Source of the DNA: Dehalococcoidia bacterium
Lineage (GTDB): Bacteria > Chloroflexota > Dehalococcoidia > Lucifugimonadales > Lucifugimonadaceae
Assembly: GCA_028278465.1 (NCBI GenBank)
Contig: JANQEF010000069.1
Coordinates: 1-12,787, forward strand
DNA length: 12,787 nucleotides
Reading direction: 5' to 3'
Shown here piece after piece: positions 1 to 7,082 of this stretch; the first letter of the stretch is position 1; each line of letters starts with the position of its first letter. A model generated the notes under the pieces. The model was given only the letters and a program-made list of their open reading frames with translations, was not told the origin of the DNA and searched no databases. A program made the translations under genes and the position numbers.

Positions 1-1
1 C

Positions 2-895
2 GTGAAGCTGCTGGAGCGCGACGGGCTGCTGGATGTTGATGCTCCGGCCGCCGTCTACTGGCCCGAGTTCGGCGCCAACGGCAAAGAGGCGATCACGACA
101 CGGCATATCCTGACGCACACTGCTGGGATGCGCACCGCAGACGTCGCCGATTCGGCCGAAAGCCTGGACGAGGCCCTTTCAGCCATTGCGAACGCCCGGG
201 TCGAGCCCGGCTGGGTCATCGGCAGGGACGGCGGATATCACACCTTCGGCGGTTGGCAGGTGATCGGCGAGCTTGTGCAGCGGCTGAGCGGCTTGCCGTA
301 TGACGAGTTCACGAGACAGCGCATCTTCGAGCCGCTGGGGATGGCTTCGTCGACCTTCAATCTGCTGGCGGCCGAATCAGCAGAGATTCGCGGCAGGGTC
401 GTCCCGATGCACAGCAGCAAGGGCAGAGAGTTCAAGCAAGACCGACGTTACACGCCGGAGTTCGTCTCGAGCTTCCCTAGGCCAGGCGGCGGCCTCTACA
501 GCACGGCTTCTGACATGGTCCGGCTGTACCGGATGTTGCTCGGGCTCGGTGAGGTCGAAGGCGTCAAACTGCTGGAACCGGCGGAGGTTGTGGAAATCAC
601 CTCACCGCAGCGGACCGGCGTCCAGGACAGAACCTTCGGTCACGCGATGGACTGGGGACTGGGCGTCATGTTCGACAACAAGATCCACGGCCCGAACGCG
701 CCGTATGGCTATGGCAAGCACGCTTCGGCGCGGACGTTCGGGCACGGCGGCAGGGAGTCGTCGGTGGGGTTCGCCGACCCTGAGAACGACCTTGCTGTGG
801 CGATTGTCTTCAACGGGATGCCCGGCGAGCCCACGCACGACAGGCGCCTGAGGGCAGTGATGACGGCGATCTACGAGGACCTCGGACTCGCCTGA
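2..895 (+). CDS. Serine beta-lactamase/esterase-fold hydrolase, 5'-truncated by the window edge
   Basis: This is the C-terminal part of a penicillin-binding-protein-like serine hydrolase (beta-lactamase family, PF00144). The visible reading frame opens at the window edge, so the GTG at base 2 is probably an internal codon: the Ser-x-x-Lys nucleophile motif expected upstream is missing. Family marks that are present include ILTHTAGM (residues 36-43 of the visible part), a Tyr-containing motif YHTFGGW (79-85) where the family has Tyr-x-Asn/Ser, PGGGLYSTASDM (161-172), and a His-Gly-Gly motif (248-250) in place of the KTG box. HGG is usual in the esterase and D-aminopeptidase-like branches, so a true beta-lactam substrate is not implied. 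It converges with the GNAT gene to the right, with only 21 bp between stop codons. Substrate and cell location cannot be judged without the N-terminus. Confidence 0.85.
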   Translation: MKLLERDGLLDVDAPAAVYWPEFGANGKEAITTRHILTHTAGMRTADVADSAESLDEALSAIANARVEPGWVIGRDGGYHTFGGWQVIGELVQRLSGLPYDEFTRQRIFEPLGMASSTFNLLAAESAEIRGRVVPMHSSKGREFKQDRRYTPEFVSSFPRPGGGLYSTASDMVRLYRMLLGLGEVEGVKLLEPAEVVEITSPQRTGVQDRTFGHAMDWGLGVMFDNKIHGPNAPYGYGKHASARTFGHGGRESSVGFADPENDLAVAIVFNGMPGEPTHDRRLRAVMTAIYEDLGLA

Positions 896-916
896 GAACG
901 CACCGCGACCCCGGCG

Positions 917-1405
917 CTATCCATCGGCGGACAGCCTGAACCTGAATATCCGCCATTCATCGAGCTCTTCAAACCCCTGCGAGCGGTAGAAATCGGTCGC
1001 CGGGTTCCAGTCGAGCGCGGCCAACTCAACACGCCCGCAGCCGCGGCTCTTCGCAAGCTCGACAACCGAATCGACCAGCCTTCGGCCGATCCCCAGGCCG
1101 CGAAATCTCTCCTCGACGAACAGCTCCTCGATCCAGATGCCGGGCCGCGCCGTCCACGTTGAGTAGTTCTCGAAAAACAGCGCCAGGCCGACCGGATTGC
1201 CGGCGTCTTCAGCAATCATCGCTTCGAACCGAGGACGATCGCCGAAGCCGTGCTCTAAGACCGCACGCTCGTCGATGTGGACATTCTCTAGCGGTTCCTT
1301 CTCAAACCGCGCAAGCTCCTGAACGAAATGGACGATCGTCTCGGCGTCAGAGCGTTCGGCGAGGCGAATGGTCACGCTCTCGTCAGGCCGGTCACCGTCG
1401 CTCAT
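917..1405 (-). CDS. GNAT N-acetyltransferase, SSAT/thialysine acetyltransferase-like
   Basis: This is a complete 162-residue GNAT-fold acetyltransferase that would transfer an acetyl group from acetyl-CoA to an amine. The acetyl-CoA pyrophosphate loop is RGLGIGRRL (residues 102-110). The segment NYSTWTARPGIWIEELFV (80-97) and the C-terminal WNPATDFYRSQGF (133-145), with Tyr140 in the general-acid position, closely match the spermidine/spermine and thialysine N-acetyltransferase branch. The likely substrate is therefore a polyamine or lysine analogue, but this is inferred from motifs only. The ATG overlaps the tmk stop codon by four bases (ATGA), so it is probably translated by coupling with tmk; its own ribosome binding site is weak. 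It is the last gene of the minus-strand block. Confidence 0.9.
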   Translation of the reverse strand: MSDGDRPDESVTIRLAERSDAETIVHFVQELARFEKEPLENVHIDERAVLEHGFGDRPRFEAMIAEDAGNPVGLALFFENYSTWTARPGIWIEELFVEERFRGLGIGRRLVDSVVELAKSRGCGRVELAALDWNPATDFYRSQGFEELDEWRIFRFRLSADG

Positions 1406-2229
1406 TCGGCAGGCACGCCCTGTTTGCGAGTCAGGAGCGACCCGTCAACGCCGCGCTCGATGAGCAGTGGGCGGACGCGCTTCCAGATGGCGTCGGCGAC
1501 CCGGTGCTGCGCCTGGTCAGCGCCAACCACGCACCAGCGCTTGCCCTCCCTCGCCAACTCCCGGTAGCCCCTGTGGACCTTCTCATGGAACGAAAGCGGC
1601 TCCTGCTCGAACCGCCTCTCCTTCACGTTGTCGCCAGCCCTCGCAGCCTTGCCGTCGCCCGACTCATCCAGGAGCGAAGGAGCTGTGTCCACTCGCGCCA
1701 GCATCACCGCCGGATCGGCATCGAGCAGCACCGTGAGCTCCGGCAAGACACCACTCGTGGCAGTGCGGTTTATGACCTCGATCTGGTCCACATCCATGCC
1801 GCGCCCGTAGCCCTGGTAGGCGATCGTGGAGTCTATGTACCGGTCAACGATGACCACCGATTTGCGGCGAAGCCCGGGAGCGATCACCTCGTTGACCAGT
1901 TGTGCCCGCGCGGCAGCGAACAGCAGGGTTTCGGCGGCAGCGCCGATGTTCGACTCGCCTTTGACCAGGGAGCGGATCTTCTCGCCGATCTCGGTCCCTC
2001 CCGGCTCTCTAGCGATCTTCACGTCGATGCCGAGGTCAGCGATGCGGCCGGCAAGCCTGGTTGCCTGTGTGGTCTTGCCTGTGCCCTCGCCGCCTTCGAA
2101 TGTGATGAAAAGGCCGCTGTTGAGCTTGTGTCCGTGACCGTTCGAAGACACGGCGTTTCGTCCCGCCTCGTGCGGTATCAGCCCCGGCTGAACAGGCGAC
2201 CTCGATTTCTTTGGATCCTGGGAGGTCAT
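1402..2229 (-). CDS. tmk: Thymidylate kinase
   Basis: This enzyme phosphorylates dTMP to dTDP with ATP in the cytoplasm. The P-loop FEGGEGTGKTT lies at residues 44-54, the REPGGT motif at 74-79, the DRY-type motif VDRYIDS at 128-134, and the helical substrate region through YQGYGRG at 138-144. The LID segment near residues 181-210 is longer than usual, with a Gly/Asp/Ala-rich insert before RRFEQE. There is also an unusual N-terminal extension of about 35 residues before FITFEGG; most homologues begin just before that motif. The ATG at 2229 is supported by GGAGG at 2238-2242, 8 nt upstream, so the extension is probably real, though a GTG at residue 27 would give a near-standard length. It is separated from the upstream ATPase by 139 bp with no other gene, and overlaps the downstream GNAT gene by 4 bp. 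Confidence 0.95.
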   Translation of the reverse strand: MTSQDPKKSRSPVQPGLIPHEAGRNAVSSNGHGHKLNSGLFITFEGGEGTGKTTQATRLAGRIADLGIDVKIAREPGGTEIGEKIRSLVKGESNIGAAAETLLFAAARAQLVNEVIAPGLRRKSVVIVDRYIDSTIAYQGYGRGMDVDQIEVINRTATSGVLPELTVLLDADPAVMLARVDTAPSLLDESGDGKAARAGDNVKERRFEQEPLSFHEKVHRGYRELAREGKRWCVVGADQAQHRVADAIWKRVRPLLIERGVDGSLLTRKQGVPAE

Positions 2230-2237
2230 TTCGTGCG

Positions 2238-2242
2238 CCTCC
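2238..2242 (-). promoter_or_regulatory. Shine-Dalgarno GGAGG deciding the tmk start
   Basis: The plus strand reads CCTCC, so the minus-strand transcript carries GGAGG, 8 nt before the ATG at 2229. This favours the long form of thymidylate kinase over internal starts nearer the P-loop. Confidence 0.7.
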
Positions 2243-2368
2243 GTTTGCGCCGTGGCTGTTGGGCCTCAGGGCGGAACCCGAGACTCGACGGCGGGTGATG
2301 GCCCGCACAGGCTAACGCCAGAGACGAAACCACGCCAGTCCGCTGGACGCGGTACGGCGTTCGTGCAG

Positions 2369-4012
2369 TTACCGCGAACGACGGCGTATGACCACCCTGC
2401 GTGATGGCTCCCGGCCGGTGCTGGACGACCCGACGTTGTGCCGGGCGGCGAGGCCGTGCTGCAGCCTTCGTACATAGGACGACTGCGGTGAGAGCTCTAT
2501 CTTGCGAGTGCCTGCCATCACCTGCTCGACGGCCAACTGGGCCTCGTCCATCGCCTCCCGGACCATCGGCGAATCCTCGCCGGTCGCATTCCCGTTCTCG
2601 CCGCGCGTCCGATCAACCCGTGCAGTCTCACGACGGTGGCCGTTCGATGCGAACCGGTGCAGGAACTGCGTCACCTGCTCTGCTGTCGCCCTGCGCAGCA
2701 CGTAGACAGGCAGGCCGTCCCGCTCCGCCCTCCGAATCACAGTCGGCCTTCTGCTGTAGTGGGACTTGGTGGTCACGAATATGTCGGCGTCCGCAGCGTT
2801 GTCCACAACCTGCACCGGCGCGCCGGTCTCTTCAATCAGCGCAGCGATCATCGTCTTAGGCACGCCGAACGGGTGGATCCTCACCGGAGCCGCGGAAACG
2901 GCGGGCCCGTTGGATTCTGGAGGCGTCGGATCGGCTGTTTGCCTGCGCGGCGCGGCGCCGGTTGCCCGCCTCAGGTGTCCACGAGAGCGGCGCACGTCTT
3001 CAACATCGAAACCGGCCGTCTGAAACTCGTCTTCCAGCTCCTGGTTCTCTTCGACGTGCGACTCCACCACGCCATCCGGCTGCAGCGTGCGAACTTCGAT
3101 CGGCAGGCTGATGCCACGCAGCATCCTGTCGACGCCGGTGCCAACGTCGTGGATCACGCCAACCCGGTTGCGCTCCCGGATCTCGACCACGACGTTGAAG
3201 GTGGGATCGTGGCTTCTTTCGAGTACGGTCTTCTGCGTCCTGCGACGGCGTGCCTCGATGTCTCCCAGCGTCACGGTCTGAGTGCCGCCTGCGAGGTCAG
3301 AAAGCGTCGGGTTGCTCACGAGGTTGGCGAGCGTATTGCCGTGCGCCGTCGCGACCAGCTGCACGCCACGCTCGGCTATCGTGCGCGCCGCCAGCGCCTC
3401 GAGCTCCGTGCCCATCTCGTCGATGACGATCACTTCAGGCGTGTGGTTCTCGACCGCCTCGATCATCACTTTATGCTGCAGCTCGGTGTTGGAGACCTGC
3501 ATGCGGCGGGCGTGACCGATGGCCGGATGCGGCACATCGCCGTCACCGGCTATCTCGTTCGAGGTGTCGACGATCACGACGCGCTTGCCGTAGTCGTCCG
3601 CAAGGACTCGTGCCACTTCTCGCAGCATCGTGGTCTTGCCGACGCCCGGACGTCCGAGGAGCAGCACGCTCTGGCCGGTCTCCACCAGGTCGTGAATCAG
3701 GCGAACGCTGCCGAACACCGCTCGTCCGACACGGCACGTCAGGCCCACCGGCTCGCCGGCCCGGTTGCGTATCACCGAGATGCGGTGCAGCGTGCGCTCA
3801 ATCCCTGCGCGGTTGTCATCGCCGAAGTGTCCGACGTTCTCGACGACGCGGTCGATCTCGGCCTGTGAAACCTCTTCGTCGGCGAGCTTCGTGAAGCCGT
3901 CCGGGAATCGCGCCTCTGGCGCTCGGCCGAGGTCAAGCACGACCTCTATCAGCGACGAGACACGCGAGTCGGACCGGAGCACTTCGGACAGGCGCTCCGG
4001 AAGCACCGCCAT
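2369..4012 (-). CDS. R3H-domain AAA ATPase (Ycf45/SpoIIIAA-like)
   Basis: The protein has 547 residues. It belongs to the P-loop ATPase family that includes plastid/cyanobacterial Ycf45 and the ATPase core of SpoIIIAA. Walker A is GRPGVGKTT (120-128) and Walker B is VIVIDEMG (194-201); VATAHG (220-225) is a sensor-like segment. A linker follows (about 340-380), then a second conserved domain (about 380-455, with KSHYSRRPTVIRRAERDG and PVYVLRRAT). The C-terminus (about 505-545) resembles an R3H single-strand nucleic-acid-binding domain (SPQSSYVRRLQHGLAARH). The cellular role is not established; nucleic-acid binding is inferred from R3H. The ATG at 4012 has no good ribosome binding site. The same frame stays open upstream to a TGA at 4079-4081 and reads VDDLDAF just before the Met, which resembles the family's N-terminus, so the real start may lie further upstream. 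Confidence 0.9.
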   Translation of the reverse strand: MAVLPERLSEVLRSDSRVSSLIEVVLDLGRAPEARFPDGFTKLADEEVSQAEIDRVVENVGHFGDDNRAGIERTLHRISVIRNRAGEPVGLTCRVGRAVFGSVRLIHDLVETGQSVLLLGRPGVGKTTMLREVARVLADDYGKRVVIVDTSNEIAGDGDVPHPAIGHARRMQVSNTELQHKVMIEAVENHTPEVIVIDEMGTELEALAARTIAERGVQLVATAHGNTLANLVSNPTLSDLAGGTQTVTLGDIEARRRRTQKTVLERSHDPTFNVVVEIRERNRVGVIHDVGTGVDRMLRGISLPIEVRTLQPDGVVESHVEENQELEDEFQTAGFDVEDVRRSRGHLRRATGAAPRRQTADPTPPESNGPAVSAAPVRIHPFGVPKTMIAALIEETGAPVQVVDNAADADIFVTTKSHYSRRPTVIRRAERDGLPVYVLRRATAEQVTQFLHRFASNGHRRETARVDRTRGENGNATGEDSPMVREAMDEAQLAVEQVMAGTRKIELSPQSSYVRRLQHGLAARHNVGSSSTGREPSRRVVIRRRSR

Positions 4013-4050
4013 GAAGGCGTCCAGGTCGTCGACTATCTGTTCGTTCGGCT

Positions 4051-4098
4051 CTACCAGTTGTGCCGGTACTCCTCGATCTCATCTGCCTGACCGGGCAT
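4051..4098 (-). other. Possible 15-codon leader ORF or displaced N-terminus of the ATPase
   Basis: An ATG 17 nt after the stop of the GNAT-like gene opens a short frame, MPGQADEIEEYRHNW, that stops at 4051-4053. A single -1 step after the Asn codon would join it to the upstream extension of the ATPase frame (LVEPNEQIVDDLDAF, then the annotated Met). It also contains GAGGAG (4069-4074). It could be a coupling leader peptide, the true N-terminus split by an indel, or chance. Confidence 0.25.
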
Positions 4099-4115
4099 GG
4101 AATCGCCGGTCAGAC

Positions 4116-5057
4116 TCACCGCGCCAGTCTTGCCAGCCCGGGAACGGTTTCCGTCACCGGGACCGCCAGCGTCTTCACCATTACATCGTACGAATCGCCC
4201 GCCGTAAACCCGATTTCCGCGAGAGCGCCTGCCAACTTCTCGTTATACGAAGGCACCATCGTCAGGGCAGGTTTGTCGCTGGCGTCCTTCAGGGCGGACG
4301 CGATCAGGTCACCTGTGTCGAGTGACGCGTCTTTGCTTGAAAGTATCGAAAAGTATCTACCTCCCGCGACCTCGCCGAGCGTTATCTCCGCCTGCAGCGC
4401 CCCGTTGCGCTGATCCTCAACCCCAAGCTGGCGCTGCTTCCGCGCCGGATGCTCCAGGGAGGAGCTCCACTCATCGAGCGTCTGCCCTGTTTTCGAGCGG
4501 ACGTCGATCGGGACCGCCGAGCAGTACAGCCTGAATAGAGCGTGCTGGTCGGTCTCTTCCAGTGGCTTCAGTTCCAGTTCCGGCGCATCCGCGGTCGGAG
4601 AAATGACCTCTTCGGCAGATTCGGCCCTGTAGAGAGTCTCGCTGTAAGCGGGCATGTAGCCTGCCGAACGCGCCGCTTCGAACAGCTCGCTGCCCTGGCG
4701 CAGCCTGAGGAAGATCCGTCTTGCGCCCGATGTCCCGGCAGGGAACGCGAGCTGCTCCAGGACCTCGCCTGCTACCTCCCGGTTCTTCTTTGCCAGGTAG
4801 AGCTCGCTTAACTCCCAGGCGAACGGGCCCGAGCGTGAGCCTGCTCGCATCACCGCCTGGACCGCTGCACGGCGCGTCATCACCCAGCAGCTCTGCCAGG
4901 CCCGTGGCGACAGAGCGATCGAGGTGTACTTGAAAAGCGGAAAGCTTCTGCGGCCGCCCTTGACCGCCTGCGCCAGTGAGCAGACCTCATCCGGACCCGA
5001 GCGCTGCTTGAATGGCAGGAGCGCAGGTGAGTCTGTCGGATGAAGGTGCCTGATCAT
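4116..5057 (-). CDS. GNAT-like protein of a type associated with Chloroflexota, function unknown
   Basis: The protein has 313 residues. The N-terminal segment (IRHLHPTDSPALLPFKQ, residues 2-18), the Trp-rich stretch around residues 43-60 (KYTSIALSPRAWQSCWV) and the region 110-143 (GARRIFLRL, then FEAARSAGYMPAYSETLYR) look like a degenerate GNAT acyltransferase fold. I recall similar proteins from Chloroflexota genomes, often near an R3H/AAA ATPase, but no function is known to me and I see no clear acetyl-CoA R-x-x-G-x-G/A loop. No signal peptide or membrane segment is visible. The ATG at 5057 has a modest GAGGA about 13 nt upstream. Its stop lies 103 bp before the annotated ATPase start, consistent with one transcript. 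It could be a catalytically inactive GNAT acting as a partner or sensor; this is inference. Confidence 0.8.
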   Translation of the reverse strand: MIRHLHPTDSPALLPFKQRSGPDEVCSLAQAVKGGRRSFPLFKYTSIALSPRAWQSCWVMTRRAAVQAVMRAGSRSGPFAWELSELYLAKKNREVAGEVLEQLAFPAGTSGARRIFLRLRQGSELFEAARSAGYMPAYSETLYRAESAEEVISPTADAPELELKPLEETDQHALFRLYCSAVPIDVRSKTGQTLDEWSSSLEHPARKQRQLGVEDQRNGALQAEITLGEVAGGRYFSILSSKDASLDTGDLIASALKDASDKPALTMVPSYNEKLAGALAEIGFTAGDSYDVMVKTLAVPVTETVPGLARLAR

Positions 5058-5130
5058 CTACGGGCTGCACATCCTCGTGGGCTCAGCCGCCTATATCACG
5101 ATTTTCCAGATAAATCGCAGGTCTCGTAGC

Positions 5131-5154
5131 AGCGTTACACGACGTAATAACGCT
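5131..5154. repeat. 7-bp inverted repeat in the pdxT/GNAT-like gap
   Basis: AGCGTTA (5131-5137) and TAACGCT (5148-5154) form a perfect inverted repeat with a 10-nt spacer. It lies about 75 bp upstream of the GNAT-like gene, in the only sizeable gap after pdxT. It may be an operator for an internal promoter; no U-tract follows on either strand, so it is not an intrinsic terminator. Confidence 0.35.
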
Positions 5155-5191
5155 GTGGGCGCCGCCACATTCGTGTGATCTATGCCCGCAT

Positions 5192-5842
5192 TCACCGGCG
5201 ATTGGCCACTCCCTCTCGCGCCATCGCGAGAAAGTACTCGTGGACCCGGCTGTCATCGGTCAGCTCTGGATGGAACGCCGTTGCGAGCAGGTTCTCAGAG
5301 CGCACCGCAACGGGTTTGCCATCTTCGAGCCGGGCAATCACCTCGACGCCTTCTCCGACGCTCTCAACCACGGGCGCCCGGATGAAGACGGCGAGGAACG
5401 GCCCGCCTTCGATGCCGCTGAACTCGAACTCGTCTTCGAAGCTGTCGACCTGACGGCCGAACCAGTTGCGCGAGACGCTGATATCCATCAGCCTCAGCGG
5501 TTCTGGATAAGGGTCAGTCAGCTCGCGTGCGATCACGATCATCCCAGCGCACGTGCCCCAGAGCGCTCGCCTGTCATCGACAAACTTCCGCAACTCGTCT
5601 TCGAAGCCGAACAGGTCGATCAGCCTGCAGATCGTGGTGCTCTCGCCCCCGGGGATGATCAGCCCATCGAGCTCTGCGAGTTGAGATGGCTTGCGCACCT
5701 CGACCGCCTCGACGCCCAGTTTCCTGAACATCTGGATGTGCTCGATGAAGTCTCCCTGGAGAGCGAGAACTCCGATCTTCAATGCGGGCTTTTCGTCGAC
5801 CTCGCCGCTCTCGAGCGGGTTGACCGGCGTTGTCCCTACCAA
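5192..5842 (-). CDS. pdxT: PLP synthase glutaminase subunit PdxT
   Basis: This class I glutamine amidotransferase hydrolyses glutamine and channels ammonia to PdxS for pyridoxal 5'-phosphate synthesis. The family opening KIGVLALQGDF is at residues 22-32, the oxyanion segment PGGESTT at 64-70, nucleophile Cys98 in WGTCAGM, the RNWFGRQ motif at 125-131, and the catalytic His191 and Glu193 in FHPELT. The longest frame begins with TTG at 5842, overlapping the end of pdxS by 7 bp, and adds 20 residues before the conserved core. A second TTG at 5782 would give MKIGVLALQGDF, exactly the usual family start. Neither TTG has a strong ribosome binding site, so the start is uncertain, but both imply translation coupled to pdxS. 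Confidence 0.95.
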   Translation of the reverse strand: MVGTTPVNPLESGEVDEKPALKIGVLALQGDFIEHIQMFRKLGVEAVEVRKPSQLAELDGLIIPGGESTTICRLIDLFGFEDELRKFVDDRRALWGTCAGMIVIARELTDPYPEPLRLMDISVSRNWFGRQVDSFEDEFEFSGIEGGPFLAVFIRAPVVESVGEGVEVIARLEDGKPVAVRSENLLATAFHPELTDDSRVHEYFLAMAREGVANRR

Positions 5843-6792
5843 CCGCGCGTTTCCAGCCGCTGGTCGGCAGTGAGCTTGTTAGCCTCGAGCCCTGCCATCG
5901 CATCTCCAAGACCACGAGAGATCTCCGCAAGCATGTCCGGGTCGTTGTAGTGCGTTGTGGCCCTGACGATGGCGTCGGCCATCGCGGGCGGGTTCTCGGA
6001 CTTGAAGATGCCGGAGCCGACGAACACGCCTTCGACGCCGATCTGCATCATCAGAGCGGCATCGGCGGGAGTAGCGATTCCGCCTGCGGCGAAGTTGACG
6101 ACGGGCAGCTTGCCGGTCTTGTGGACCTCAAGGACCAGCTCGAACGGAGCGCCGAGGTTCTTCGCCTCGGTCATCAGCTCTTCCTCGTCCATGTGCTGGA
6201 TCTTGCGGATCTCGCCGAGCACTTCGCGGGCGTGGGTCACGGCGTTGACGATATCGCCGGTGCCGGCCTCGCCCTTGGTGCGGATCATCGCAGCGCCTTC
6301 GCCGATTCTTCGGAGCGCTTCGCCAAGGTTGGTGGCGCCGCACACGAACGGCATCTTGAACTCCCACTTGTTGATGTGGAAGGAGTTGTCTGCGGGTGTC
6401 AGAACCTCGGATTCGTCGCAGTAGTCGACGCCAAGCGCCTCCAGCACCTGGGCTTCGACGAAGTGACCGATCCGGGCATTCGCCATGACGGGGATGCTGA
6501 CAGCGTTGATGATTCCGTCGATCAGGTCGGGATCGGACATGCGCGCTACGCCGCCGTCCCGGCGAATGTCAGATGGCACGCGCTCGAGCGCCATCACTGA
6601 TACCGCGCCGGCGTCCTCGGCGATCTTGGCCTGGTCGGGCGTCACAACGTCCATGATGACGCCGCCCTTGAGCATCTGGGCCAGGCCGGACTTCTCGCGC
6701 CAGTTCCCAACTTCTGGCTTCGAGCCTTCACGCCACGCTTTGGCCTGGGTGCCGTTTGTAGCGGTTGTGCCGGGTGTGCTGGTCGTATCCAT
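5836..6792 (-). CDS. pdxS: PLP synthase subunit PdxS, with Asn at the catalytic Lys81 position
   Basis: This TIM-barrel subunit condenses ribose 5-phosphate, glyceraldehyde 3-phosphate and ammonia from PdxT into pyridoxal 5'-phosphate; in the family it forms a dodecamer. The protein has 318 residues against about 294 in Bacillus, the excess being a Thr/Gly-rich N-terminal tail of about 24. Conserved blocks include GGVIMDVV (43-50, Asp48 equals Bacillus Asp24), ALERVPSDIRRDGGVARM, DESEVLTPAD, RTKGEAGTG (Lys173 equals Lys149), and NFAAGGIATPADAALMM. The striking departure is MANARIGH (103-110): Asn105 (AAT, 6478-6480) sits where the family has the Schiff-base-forming Lys81. The numbering offset of 24 holds at all three sites. 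The ATG has AAAGGA 9 nt upstream. It is the first gene of the operon, with its own promoter and structured leader. Confidence 0.97.
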   Translation of the reverse strand: MDTTSTPGTTATNGTQAKAWREGSKPEVGNWREKSGLAQMLKGGVIMDVVTPDQAKIAEDAGAVSVMALERVPSDIRRDGGVARMSDPDLIDGIINAVSIPVMANARIGHFVEAQVLEALGVDYCDESEVLTPADNSFHINKWEFKMPFVCGATNLGEALRRIGEGAAMIRTKGEAGTGDIVNAVTHAREVLGEIRKIQHMDEEELMTEAKNLGAPFELVLEVHKTGKLPVVNFAAGGIATPADAALMMQIGVEGVFVGSGIFKSENPPAMADAIVRATTHYNDPDMLAEISRGLGDAMAGLEANKLTADQRLETRGW

Positions 6793-6834
6793 CGGTCCAC
6801 GTCCTTTCGGCTTTTAGAGATGATCACCACCCCG

Positions 6835-6961
6835 CTCCCGCTGGAACGGGCCGAGACCGCCGGTAGTCGCAGTTTCGAACTGCGGCTCGGCGGCTCAAGG
6901 TGACCGTGGCGGCGACACCGAACCCGCCCCACGGCTCTACCACAAGCAAACTGCCCGTGGC
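6835..6961 (-). promoter_or_regulatory. Structured pdxS leader with alternative hairpins
   Basis: Within the inferred 5' leader of pdxS are three successive hairpins: 6837-6850 (CCCG/CGGG), 6857-6893 (CCGCCG/CGGCGG enclosing a perfect CGCAGTT/AACTGCG stem with a TCG loop) and 6904-6934 (CCGTGG/CCACGG, extended by CGG/CCG). A further CCGTGG at 6955-6960 can also pair with the CCACGG at 6929-6934, making two mutually exclusive stems. No U-tract follows, so control, if any, would not be by a simple intrinsic terminator. High GC makes chance stems common, and no known riboswitch class is recognised. Confidence 0.35.
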
Positions 6962-6971
6962 ATTCGGTTGG

Positions 6972-6999
6972 ATTATACGCTCGATAACGAGTAGCTACT
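6972..6999 (-). promoter_or_regulatory. Putative pdxST promoter
   Basis: The minus strand carries a perfect TATAAT at 6977-6972. No good TTGACA-like -35 element is found at 16-18 nt (the hexamer at 17 nt reads CAGTAG). Instead a perfect 10-bp palindrome, AGTAGCTACT (6990-6999), overlaps the -35 zone, and CTCG-ATAA-CGAG (6980-6991) is a second small inverted repeat. This suggests a regulated promoter. The transcript would start near 6965, giving a leader of about 170 nt. Confidence 0.45.
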
Positions 7000-7047
7000 G
7001 CGGTTTAGCACGTTCTTGCGATGGGCCTTCAGGCTCGTTCGTGTCTG

Positions 7048-7076
7048 TTCACCAGTGACCTTCAGGTTGATATGGT
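7048..7076 (+). promoter_or_regulatory. Putative leaderless promoter of the alpha/beta hydrolase gene
   Basis: TTCACC (7048-7053), a 17-nt spacer, and TATGGT (7071-7076) preceded by TG one base upstream (extended -10). The ATG at 7083 follows the -10 box by only 6 nt and has no Shine-Dalgarno, so transcription may start at or beside the start codon. Confidence 0.4.
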
Positions 7077-7082
7077 CTGCCC

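Noticed and set aside
1159..3868. Long plus-strand open frames opposite tmk and the ATPase (up to about 410 codons)
   Set aside because: They are antisense to strongly conserved genes, lack recognisable domains or ribosome binding sites, and are expected in high-GC DNA.
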